A stretch of DNA of 64,000 bases, taken from Paenibacillus sp. FSL H7-0357. Its GTDB lineage: Bacteria; Bacillota; Bacilli; Paenibacillales; Paenibacillaceae. The stretch covers positions 558,001 to 622,000 of the forward strand of contig NZ_CP009241.1 in the NCBI RefSeq assembly GCF_000758525.1, written 5' to 3'. Positions 50,729 through 58,111 of the stretch are shown one piece after another. The position numbers and the translations under genes were made by a program. The notes under the pieces are model-generated. The model was not told the DNA's origin, made no database searches, and worked only from the letters and a program-made list of their open reading frames with translations. How positions within the stretch are numbered: the first letter of the stretch is position 1; each line of letters begins with the position of its first letter.

Positions 50729-51541
50729 ATGCAGGGGAAGCTGGTTGGAAAAGGGCGAACGGCAGAGGTGTGGGAGCATGGCGAAGGAAGAATCATTAAA
50801 CTCTACAACGGGGACATCCCGGAGCCGTATGTGGAACGGGAATATCTGGTCAGTAAATATGTATTTGAACAGGGTCTGTGCACTCCTGAGCCGCTGGAGC
50901 TTGTCGGGATTGACGGACGTAAAGGAATCGTATTTCAGCAAATTCAGGGCCGCTCCCTGCTGAGGATGATCAGCGGACAGCCCTGGCAGCTTGGCAAATA
51001 TGCCAAACAGATGGCTAGACTGCATAATAACCTGCATCAGTTGGAGGGAACAGAAGACTTTGGCCGGCAAAAGGCGGAGCTGAGAAAAAGCATTATTGCA
51101 GCACCCATGCTCAGCATGGAGGAGAAGTCGGCGGTGCTGGACCACCTGGAAGGACTTCCGGAGGGGAATAAGCTGTGCCATGGAGACTTTCACCCCGACA
51201 ATGTGCTTTTAAATGAACAAGCCTGGATCATCGACTGGATGACCGGTATCATGGGGAATCCTGCCGGTGATGCGGCGCGTTCGGTGCTTCTCTTCAGTAT
51301 GGGCGCCATGCCTCCGGGAGCCTCTAAGTTGGCGGAATTCGTTATAGGTTTTATGAGACAAAGGCTTACCAAAGGATATATCCGGGAATACCTCGCATTG
51401 TCGGGGCAATCCTATGCCGCAATAGACAGTTGGATTCTACCCGTAGCGGCGGCGCGCCTTGTTGAGGGTGTTCCTGTGGAGGAGAAGGAGCAGCTTGTCC
51501 GGGAAATCCGTAAACGTCTGAGCAAGAGTTCGGCCATTTGA
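50729..51541 (+). CDS. Aminoglycoside/choline phosphotransferase family protein
   Basis: A 270-residue APH-type kinase. Motifs: GKGRTAEVWEHGEGRIIKLY (nucleotide loop and Lys), LCHGDFHPDNVLL (Brenner catalytic Asp and Asn) and IIDWMTGIMGNPAGDAARS (metal-binding Asp). Family members phosphorylate aminoglycosides, macrolides, choline or sugars; nothing here selects one. The ATG at 50729 follows a 15-codon leader whose end carries the ribosome site. Confidence 0.88.
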   Translation: MQGKLVGKGRTAEVWEHGEGRIIKLYNGDIPEPYVEREYLVSKYVFEQGLCTPEPLELVGIDGRKGIVFQQIQGRSLLRMISGQPWQLGKYAKQMARLHNNLHQLEGTEDFGRQKAELRKSIIAAPMLSMEEKSAVLDHLEGLPEGNKLCHGDFHPDNVLLNEQAWIIDWMTGIMGNPAGDAARSVLLFSMGAMPPGASKLAEFVIGFMRQRLTKGYIREYLALSGQSYAAIDSWILPVAAARLVEGVPVEEKEQLVREIRKRLSKSSAI

Positions 51542-51565
51542 ATTACCTATGGGAAGAGGTGTGTT

Positions 51566-52111
51566 ATGACTACATATATTGCGCTGCTGCGCGGCATTAA
51601 TGTCGGCGGCAACAAAATCATTAAAATGCAGGATTTGAAAAGCATGTTCCAGGCACTGCACTTTGAGCATGTCCGCACCTATATCCAGAGCGGCAATGTT
51701 GTATTTGAAAGCACGGAGGGTTCAGGCCACCAGCTTGCTGCAGTGATCGGAGAGCAGATCCGGGAGACCTTTGGTTTTGACGTATCCGTAATTATCCGCA
51801 GTCTGGAAGAGCTGGAAGCAGCGATTGCGGGCAACCCTTTTCAGCTTACGGAAGCTGACGAGTTCAAGCGGCTGTATGTCTCCTTTCTGGCTGATGAACC
51901 TACGGCAGAGGCACTGGAGAAGCTGCGTCCCTACGAGGATGGAGCGGATAAGGTGCGGGTAATAGGCAAGGAGATGTACACGCTGTATGAGGTGAGTGTA
52001 AGCCAATCGCCGCTGTTTAAGGTTCAGCTGGACAAGCTTCTCGGGACGCCTATTACCGCCCGCAATTGGAATACGGTAAACAAGCTGGCTGCATTAGGAC
52101 GTTCGGTTTAG
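51566..52111 (+). CDS. DUF1697 family protein
   Basis: A 181-residue protein typical of DUF1697: TYIALLRGINVGGNKIIKM, MFQALHFEHVRTYIQSGNVVF, and the end NWNTVNKLAALG. Function unknown; widespread as a single-copy gene in Bacillota. The ATG follows GAAGAGGTG, 24 bases after the phosphotransferase gene, so the two may be cotranscribed. A terminator follows. Confidence 0.92.
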   Translation: MTTYIALLRGINVGGNKIIKMQDLKSMFQALHFEHVRTYIQSGNVVFESTEGSGHQLAAVIGEQIRETFGFDVSVIIRSLEELEAAIAGNPFQLTEADEFKRLYVSFLADEPTAEALEKLRPYEDGADKVRVIGKEMYTLYEVSVSQSPLFKVQLDKLLGTPITARNWNTVNKLAALGRSV

Positions 52112-52475
52112 AATACAAATCACGTAATTATGGTTTTGCGGTTTATGCAATCTGCTGCATTTATGTACATAGCAGTCTTTAAACGAAGCCCTGGATTCCG
52201 GGGCTTTTTTTTGATGTCTTGATAGGTTTCCCCTCTGAATCTTCCTTGTATTACTCGCAGAAAAGAATCCTTCGGCGCGATACTAAGTACCGCCAGCACC
52301 CGGAAGCCTGCGTTATTTGGAAGGCTATGCCGCTCTCCTAGCTTTCAGCAAACATTCAGCCACATTTCATTATGAGTTAAGGTACGGATGCAATAATACA
52401 GCTAATCAAAGATTGGGCCGGGGGGCAGAGCACTGCCGGAATGATTGAGTTATAGAGGAATGGGAGTGGAGAGAG
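52112..52475. other. Intergenic region with terminator and probable promoter of the GT39 gene
   Basis: About 360 bases without a supported gene. It contains the terminator at 52185-52212. The rest shows no repeat, dyad or small frame that I can support. Confidence 0.5.
52185..52212 (+). terminator. Terminator after the DUF1697 gene
   Basis: AAGCCC / GGGCTT stem with loop, followed by eight T. Confidence 0.9.
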
Positions 52476-54662
52476 ATGAGACTGCTTAAGAAGCTGGGTT
52501 CAGATGTTGTGCTGCTGTGGATCTTGCTGCTTGCAGCGTTTCTGTACGGCTATGGAATCTGGAATGATCAATATGTAAATACGTACTATACCACTGCGGT
52601 GGGCAGCATGATGCAGAGCTTTCACAATTTCTTCTTCGCATCGCTTGACTCTGCAGGTTCAGTAACGGTGGATAAGCCGCCGGTTACATTCTGGATTCAG
52701 ACGGTCAGCGCCCTGATCTTCGGGCTGCATGGCTGGAGCGTCATCCTGCCTCAGGCACTTGGCGGGGTAGGATCAGTGCTTCTCGTATACCTGATGGTCA
52801 AGCCAACCTTCGGCAGAACCGCGGCGCGGTTAGCGGCACTGGCCATGGCTTCCACACCGGTAGCCGCTGCTGTCAGCCGGACGAACAATATTGATGCCAT
52901 GCTGGTGTTCACGCTGCTGCTGGCAGCATGGTTTCTGTTCAAAGGAACAAAGACGAATAGAATCGGCAGTCTTCTCGCTGCATTTGGGCTAATCGGAGTT
53001 GCCTTCAATGAGAAGATGCTGCAGGCATATATGGTTTTACCGGCATTTTATCTCTTTTATATTCTAGCCGGCAAAGTGAACTGGAAGAAAAAAACCGGGG
53101 TGTTGGCAGCCTGCACCGCAGTACTGCTGGCGGTTTCGCTCTCCTGGGCCGTCATTGTCGATTCCATTCCAGCGAGCAAACGTCCCTATATGGGCAGCAG
53201 CGGCACCAACTCTGTATTAAATCTGGCCTTTGGATATAACGGGGTATCCCGTTTAACTGGTGACCGCAGTACTGGCGGCGGGGGTAGCGGTGGAATGCCA
53301 GCCAATGGCGGCGGAATGTTCGGCAGTGGCGGTGAGATGCCGGCAATGAACGGTGAGATGCCGGCGATGAACGGTGGGATGCCGGCGTTAAATGGCGAGA
53401 TGCCGGGGATGAATGGAGCTGATGGCGAACGAAGTGACGGCCGGGGAACACCTCCGGGCCAAACCGACGGCTCTGCCACCGGAGGCCAATCCTCCGAGGA
53501 TGGCGGAATGCCGGGGCAGGCACCGGGAGGTCGAACGGATGATGGAGGACGGCAGTTCGGCGGCGACGGGAGCCAAGGCAATCGCGGCGGCATGAACGGC
53601 GGGGGTGGCGGAATGTTCAATACGGGGACAGCCGGTCCCCTGCGGCTGTTCCAATCTGCTCTGTCCGGTCAAGCCAGCTGGCTGCTGCCATTCGTATTGT
53701 TCGGGTGCATCGGTATCTTTACCAGCCTGCGCAGAACAAACTTTACGCAGAAGCATAAGGAAGCACTGTTCTGGCTGGCTTGGCTGGTGCCGGTCATGGG
53801 ATTCTTCAGCATCGCCGGATTCTTCCATCAATATTACCTGATTATGATGGCACCGCCGATTGCAGCGCTGGCTGGAGCAGGCTGGTCCCAGCTCTGGAGC
53901 TATTATAAGGAACGTTCAACCTGGCTTTCCTGGCTGCTGCCGCCGGCAGTTCTCACAACAGCAGCTTTTGAATGGTACATTATTCATCCTTATGACGATA
54001 CCATCGGCAAGGGTTGGGCGATAGGGGTTCTGGCAGCAGGAATGATTGCCGCCCTTCTGCTCTTGATTCTTCGAATAGTTAAAGATAACAAAAAGCCATT
54101 TGCACAAGCTGCAGCCATCGCCGGACTGCTTGTACTGTTGATCGGACCGCTCTACTGGGCATTTACACCGGTCACCTATGGCTTGAACAGCATGACCCCG
54201 GCAGCAGGACCTGACAGCAGCGAAAGCCGCGGAGGCGGAGGCATGGGCCCAGATGGAGCTGGAGCTGGAGGCGGAGGCGGCAGAAACAGTACCTCCGGTG
54301 TGAACGAGACTCTGCTGGCCTACCTGAAGGAGCATAATACCGGCGAGAAGTATCTGTTCGCCGCTATGGATTACGGAACGGCAGGCCCTTACATTATCGA
54401 CGAAGGTGAATCGGTTGTGATCCTGAATGGGTTCAACAGTTCCGATGTGCCTTATACGACCGACACTCTGAAGGCGCTGGTAGAGAGCGGCAAAGTGAAA
54501 TACTTCCTTGTTACCAGCGGCGGTATGGGCGGCGGACGCGGCGGCAATTCCGAAATCACGAGCTGGATTACCGAGAATGGTACAGAGGTGCCTTCAGCCG
54601 ATTGGCAAGGTACAGTGACAGACAGCAATGGCGGAACCTTGTACGAGATTACCCTGGACTAA
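52476..54662 (+). CDS. Glycosyltransferase family 39 membrane protein (YkcB-like)
   Basis: A 728-residue integral membrane glycosyltransferase of the GT39/ArnT type. The signature loop FFFASLDSAGSVTVDKPPVTFW carries the first Asp and DKPP motif, with about 10-12 helices. It would take a polyprenyl-linked sugar made by the GT2 gene next to it. Two long extracytoplasmic loops are low in complexity: a Gly/Met/Asn region (about residues 265-385) with 21-base tandem repeats, and a Gly-rich one (about 583-607). Similar to the B. subtilis ykcB-ykcC pair. Confidence 0.88.
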   Translation: MRLLKKLGSDVVLLWILLLAAFLYGYGIWNDQYVNTYYTTAVGSMMQSFHNFFFASLDSAGSVTVDKPPVTFWIQTVSALIFGLHGWSVILPQALGGVGSVLLVYLMVKPTFGRTAARLAALAMASTPVAAAVSRTNNIDAMLVFTLLLAAWFLFKGTKTNRIGSLLAAFGLIGVAFNEKMLQAYMVLPAFYLFYILAGKVNWKKKTGVLAACTAVLLAVSLSWAVIVDSIPASKRPYMGSSGTNSVLNLAFGYNGVSRLTGDRSTGGGGSGGMPANGGGMFGSGGEMPAMNGEMPAMNGGMPALNGEMPGMNGADGERSDGRGTPPGQTDGSATGGQSSEDGGMPGQAPGGRTDDGGRQFGGDGSQGNRGGMNGGGGGMFNTGTAGPLRLFQSALSGQASWLLPFVLFGCIGIFTSLRRTNFTQKHKEALFWLAWLVPVMGFFSIAGFFHQYYLIMMAPPIAALAGAGWSQLWSYYKERSTWLSWLLPPAVLTTAAFEWYIIHPYDDTIGKGWAIGVLAAGMIAALLLLILRIVKDNKKPFAQAAAIAGLLVLLIGPLYWAFTPVTYGLNSMTPAAGPDSSESRGGGGMGPDGAGAGGGGGRNSTSGVNETLLAYLKEHNTGEKYLFAAMDYGTAGPYIIDEGESVVILNGFNSSDVPYTTDTLKALVESGKVKYFLVTSGGMGGGRGGNSEITSWITENGTEVPSADWQGTVTDSNGGTLYEITLD
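53331..53414 (+). repeat. Four 21-bp tandem repeats within the GT39 gene
   Basis: Units at 53331, 53352, 53373 and 53394 encoding GEMPAMN-type heptapeptides. Reading frame is kept. Confidence 0.8.
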
Positions 54663-54743
54663 TTCTGTTGCCGGATATACATGAAGCGCACCGCATTACT
54701 TGTCCGGCGCGCTTCATCACTACAATTTGAGGAGGAGCTGCTC

Positions 54744-55727
54744 ATGGGCTACAACGTGCGCTATTCCATAATTATACCGATGTTTAATGAAGAGGCAGTG
54801 ATTCAGGAGACATACCGCCGGATCAAAAAAGTGATGGGAACGACAGGTGAGCCGTATGAACTGCTCTTCGTCAATGACGGCAGTACTGACAACTGTGCGC
54901 AAATGATTGAAGAATACAGCTACTGGGATGAAAGTGTGAAGCTGATCGACCTTTCGCGGAATTTCGGGCATCAGATCGCGATAACCGCGGGTATGGATTA
55001 TGCACTGGGCGATGCGGTGGTCATTATCGACGCCGATTTGCAGGACCCGCCGGAGCTGATTCTGGACATGATTACAGAGTGGAAGCAAGGTTATGAGGTT
55101 GTATACGCCAAGCGGATCAAACGCCGCGGCGAGTCCTTGTTCAAAAAGTGGACGGCAAGCGCCTTTTACAGAGTGCTGCGCTACTCAACGGACATCTCGA
55201 TCCCGGTGGATACCGGAGATTTCCGGCTCATTGACCGCAAGGTCTGCGATGAGCTGAAACGTCTGCCGGAGAAAAACCGTTTTGTACGCGGCCTCGTCAG
55301 TTGGGTGGGCTTTCGTCAAAAGGCGATCGAATATGAACGCGATGAACGGCTCGCGGGAGAAACCAAATATCCCCTCAAGCGGATGCTCAAGCTGTCTCTG
55401 GACGGCATCACATCCTTTTCCTACAAACCGCTGAAGCTGGCGGGATACTTGGGAGCGTTGCTGTCCGCATCCGGGTTTCTCTACCTTATGTATGTGCTGT
55501 ACCTGGTGCTCTTTACGGACGAGGCCGTTAAGGGCTGGGCGTCGATGATCGGCATTACCTTGACCTTCAACGGATTCGTGCTTATTATGCTGGGCATTCT
55601 CGGTGAATATGTCGGCCGGATTTATGATGAGTCCAAGGGCCGTCCACTCTATATCGTCCAGGAGTTCTATGGCGGCAAAAAGCAGCAGGATGTGCGGGAG
55701 CGCAGAATGGCTCCACTTAACAAATAA
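54744..55727 (+). CDS. Glycosyltransferase family 2 with C-terminal helices (YkcC/GtrB-like)
   Basis: A 327-residue GT-A enzyme: IIIPMFNEEAVIQETYRRI, FVNDGSTDN, DADLQDPPE (DxD-like), DTGDFRLIDRKV, then two C-terminal helices. Such enzymes add a sugar to undecaprenyl phosphate at the inner face, giving the donor for GT39-type transferases. It follows the GT39 gene and precedes galU, so all three probably form one sugar-decoration operon. The ATG at 54744 fits GGAGGAG; the frame is open above. Confidence 0.92.
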   Translation: MGYNVRYSIIIPMFNEEAVIQETYRRIKKVMGTTGEPYELLFVNDGSTDNCAQMIEEYSYWDESVKLIDLSRNFGHQIAITAGMDYALGDAVVIIDADLQDPPELILDMITEWKQGYEVVYAKRIKRRGESLFKKWTASAFYRVLRYSTDISIPVDTGDFRLIDRKVCDELKRLPEKNRFVRGLVSWVGFRQKAIEYERDERLAGETKYPLKRMLKLSLDGITSFSYKPLKLAGYLGALLSASGFLYLMYVLYLVLFTDEAVKGWASMIGITLTFNGFVLIMLGILGEYVGRIYDESKGRPLYIVQEFYGGKKQQDVRERRMAPLNK

Positions 55728-55745
55728 CGAAGGGAGCGATCCAAC

Positions 55746-56681
55746 GTGAAAATCAGAAAAGCTGTGATTCCCGCCGCCGGTCTGGGCACGCGCTTCCTGC
55801 CGGCTACCAAGGCCCAGCCGAAGGAAATGCTGCCCATTGTGGATAAGCCGGCGATTCAATACATCGTAGAGGAAGCGGTCCGCTCCGGTATTGAGAGTAT
55901 TATTATCGTAACCGGCCGCAACAAAAAATCGATCGAGGATCATTTTGACAAATCGGTGGAGCTGGAGCAGACCTTGCTGGAGAAAGGAAAACTGGACCTG
56001 CTCTGCGAGGTGCAGGGAATCAGCGAGCTGGCAAGCATTCATTACATCCGGCAAAAAGAACCGCTGGGGCTGGGTCATGCCATTCATTGTGCAGAGCAAT
56101 TTATCGGAGAAGAGCCGTTCGCGGTGCTGCTCGGTGATGACATTATGGTGTCCGAGCCCCCGGCGCTCTCGCAGATGATGAGGCTGTATGAGCAGGCGGA
56201 GAAGACGATTGTCGGTGTTCAAAGGGTGCCAAGGCAGGAAGTCAGTAAATACGGGATCATTGCTTCAGGAGGTTCCATAGACGGTGTACATGCCGTAAGC
56301 GGACTGGTGGAGAAGCCTGTGCCGCAGGCTGCGCCTTCGGAATATGCGATTATGGGCCGGTACATTTTGCAGCCTTCGATCTTTTCGGTGCTGGCTAGAC
56401 TTGAGCGCGGAGCTGGCGGTGAATATCAACTGACGGATGCTTTGCATGAAGTGTGCCGGAATGAAGGGCTGCTGGCCCTGGATCTGCAGGGCAAACGTTA
56501 TGATATTGGCGACAAGTTCGGGTACATTCAGGCCACGCTGGAAATAGGGCTGCAGAGGGAAGCGTTGCGGCCGCAGCTCCTGCCGTATTTACGCAAGCTG
56601 CTCGGCAGCCTGGAGGGCAGAGAGGAAGCTCAGGCTGTATTGGGGAGTACGGCAGCAGGCAGAAGCAGCCGCATCCTTTGA
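55746..56681 (+). CDS. galU: UTP-glucose-1-phosphate uridylyltransferase
   Basis: A 311-residue GalU: IPAAGLGTRFLPATKAQPKE (nucleotide loop), MLPIVDKPAIQYIVEEAV, GLGHAIHCAEQFI, LLGDDIMVS and GRYILQPSIFSVL. It makes UDP-glucose from UTP and glucose 1-phosphate. It follows the GT2 gene by 18 bases, so it probably supplies sugar for the same pathway. The C-terminal tail is slightly longer than usual and is Ala/Ser-rich. A stem-loop with a wobble pair follows. Confidence 0.95.
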   Translation: MKIRKAVIPAAGLGTRFLPATKAQPKEMLPIVDKPAIQYIVEEAVRSGIESIIIVTGRNKKSIEDHFDKSVELEQTLLEKGKLDLLCEVQGISELASIHYIRQKEPLGLGHAIHCAEQFIGEEPFAVLLGDDIMVSEPPALSQMMRLYEQAEKTIVGVQRVPRQEVSKYGIIASGGSIDGVHAVSGLVEKPVPQAAPSEYAIMGRYILQPSIFSVLARLERGAGGEYQLTDALHEVCRNEGLLALDLQGKRYDIGDKFGYIQATLEIGLQREALRPQLLPYLRKLLGSLEGREEAQAVLGSTAAGRSSRIL

Positions 56682-56728
56682 TGCTGAAGCCGGGGCAAAC
56701 ATCAGGCAGACCCAGTGTAAACTTAATA

Positions 56729-56783
56729 GGCTGTTCCGGATAATGATTGGCGTACAGCCATCATAATTTGGAGCAGCCTTTTG
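56729..56783 (+). terminator. Terminator after galU
   Basis: GGCTGTTCC pairs with GGAGCAGCC (one G-T pair) with an inner TTGGC/GCCAT stem, followed by TTTTG. Confidence 0.6.
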
Positions 56784-56870
56784 TGCAGGCCCGCAAATCG
56801 AAACTGTACATGTTACAAATTTAGAGTTTTCACGTGTGCCCTTTGCTGCTAAAGAAAAGTGGAGTTGTTC

Positions 56871-56933
56871 CCCCTGTTATCACGCCGCAGTGCAGTGAAC
56901 GGGGAGGTGATCCGCATGAAGATTATTATTTGA
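56871..56933 (+). promoter_or_regulatory. Five-codon frame with sequestered Shine-Dalgarno
   Basis: GGGGAGGTGAT at 56901-56911 precedes ATG at 56916 and the frame MKIII, stop at 56933. The upstream CCCCCTGTTATCAC (56871-56883) can pair with GTGAACGGGGAGG, hiding the ribosome site. Function unclear; may be a remnant. Confidence 0.35.
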
Positions 56934-56948
56934 ACGCTTGAGTGAACG

Positions 56949-57133
56949 TAGTTGTATTTACTACAGCTATTGGGTGCGTTAAGGGCCGATTCTAGAGTAT
57001 AAGTGTATTGGGTACAATTAAAAATAGTGAACCGTGGCGGTTCAGTGGAATTTCGTGAAAATAAATGTACGGAGTACAACTACCTCTTCGTAGGCCGCTA
57101 AACGTGGGGGAATAGCTGTACAAACTGCAATTA
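56949..57133 (+). repeat. Four-dyad intergenic element, copy B
   Basis: Dyads at 56949, 57000, 57062 and 57113 (spacing 51, 62, 51), each TARNTGYA-N5-TRCANYTA. Inverted relative to copy A at 32324-32508. Like copy A it lies between convergent genes, after a terminator. It abuts the 95-bp repeat. Confidence 0.8.
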
Positions 57134-57137
57134 TCGG

Positions 57138-57242
57138 ACAAGTGGAAACGGCTTTGCCGTCCTTTTTTAAGGACGGTACCGTTTCAGCGAGAAATAGAAG
57201 GATAAGTTATCGTGTGAAACATATAAATTCTTATATTTTGAA
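57138..57242 (-). repeat. 95-bp dispersed hairpin repeat, copy 2
   Basis: Inverse copy of 45010-45102. Stems GAAACGG / CCGTTTC and CCGTCC / GGACGG are kept while the loop differs. Its far end (AATATAA region) also matches the fragment at 22471-22512. Confidence 0.85.
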
Positions 57243-57271
57243 AAAGGCCAACCGCAATCGCGGCTGGCCTC
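57241..57271 (-). terminator. Terminator of the leftward flavoprotein gene
   Basis: Leftward GAGGCCAGCCGC / GCGGTTGGCCT stem, then TTTTTC. Confidence 0.75.
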
Positions 57272-57279
57272 AATCCAGC

Positions 57280-57328
57280 TACGAGAGGGACTCTTGAAGC
57301 GAAGTATCCGCCCGGAGTCCCTCTCGTA
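57280..57328. terminator. Hairpin just after the flavoprotein stop
   Basis: Perfect 14-base arms TACGAGAGGGACTC and GAGTCCCTCTCGTA around a 21-base loop. No T run; may protect the transcript's 3' end or stop opposing transcription. Confidence 0.55.
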
Positions 57329-57337
57329 TGAATATAA

Positions 57338-57904
57338 TTATGCCTTCAGCAGATCGTGATCGACATATCTTGCACCGTTCAATTCGCTGATGACATTAAT
57401 GGCGACCTTCGCGCCGTCACCTGCGGTAATAATAGCGTGCACGCTTACTCCGGCAACGGTTCCGGCGGCCCAGATGCCTTCGACATTTGTTTTGCCTTCG
57501 GCGTTGACGGCTACCACGGTCTTGATTCTTGGCTCCATGCCATCCTTGGTTTCCACACCGGCTTTAGCAGCCAAATCGGTCAGGACGCCTGTAGCCAGAA
57601 TCACATGTTTCGCTTCATAAGTGGCACCGCTCTCGCTTTCAATGACAAAACCTTCACTGCCGGCGGTAAGACCGACAGCTTGATCAGCCACTAATTCCGC
57701 CCCGAATTTGACGGCTTGCTTGTGTCCGGTTTCCACGAGGTCGGGACCGCCGATTTCGGAGATTCCATAAAAATTCTCATACCACCCTCTGCGGGTCATT
57801 CCTTTGTCATTGTCAATCAGCAGCGTTTTTTTGCCCGCTTTGGCGGCGAAGAGGGCTGCACTGGCACCGGCTGGCCCGGCTCCGATCACGGCGATTTCGT
57901 ACAT
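57338..57904 (-). CDS. Short FAD-dependent oxidoreductase (thioredoxin-reductase-like)
   Basis: A 188-residue protein with the FAD-binding half only: AVIGAGPAGASAALFAAKAGK (GxGxxG), ATGVLTDLAAKAGV and the FAD end motif VEGIWAAGTVAGVSVHAI. It lacks the separate NADPH domain and CxxC of thioredoxin reductases, which are about 310 residues. Thus a mini flavoprotein that probably relies on a partner. AGGAGGTCG precedes the ATG at 57904. The 65-bp tandem repeat lies right upstream. Confidence 0.8.
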   Translation of the reverse strand: MYEIAVIGAGPAGASAALFAAKAGKKTLLIDNDKGMTRRGWYENFYGISEIGGPDLVETGHKQAVKFGAELVADQAVGLTAGSEGFVIESESGATYEAKHVILATGVLTDLAAKAGVETKDGMEPRIKTVVAVNAEGKTNVEGIWAAGTVAGVSVHAIITAGDGAKVAINVISELNGARYVDHDLLKA

Positions 57905-57920
57905 GAATTCGACCTCCTAA

Positions 57921-58074
57921 AAGTTTTGTGAGCCTAACATCCTTGAATCGACTTCGTACAAAACTTACTTCGAAAGCATAAGCTTAAGTTTTGTGAGCCT
58001 AGCATCCTTGAATCGACTTCGTACAAAACTCACTTCGAAAGCATAGGCTTAAGTTTTGTGAGCCTAGCATCCTT
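57921..58074. repeat. 65-bp tandem repeat upstream of the flavoprotein gene
   Basis: Units at 57921-57985 and 57986-58050, then a partial unit to 58074. Each contains AAGTTTTGT and ACAAAACTT arms about 27 bases apart, and near-identical middles. It covers the 5' untranslated or promoter zone of the leftward flavoprotein gene. Confidence 0.85.
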
Positions 58075-58111
58075 TTCACACACTATTATAACGTTAATTA
58101 CACTACATAAG

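Larger units (their letters stand above)
56682..57337. other. Gene-free repeat-rich region between convergent genes
   Basis: About 650 bases between galU and the leftward mini flavoprotein gene. It holds, in order, the galU terminator, a five-codon frame behind a perfect Shine-Dalgarno (56871-56933), the four-dyad element (56949-57133), the 95-bp repeat (57138-57242) and two hairpins for the leftward gene. Confidence 0.75.

Noticed and set aside
55185..56222. Long leftward frame (345 codons)
   Set aside because: It covers the GT2 and galU genes antisense and has no recognisable domain or ribosome site; the plus-strand genes are certain.
57921..58074. CRISPR array
   Set aside because: The units are contiguous tandem copies without unique spacers, and no cas genes are near.
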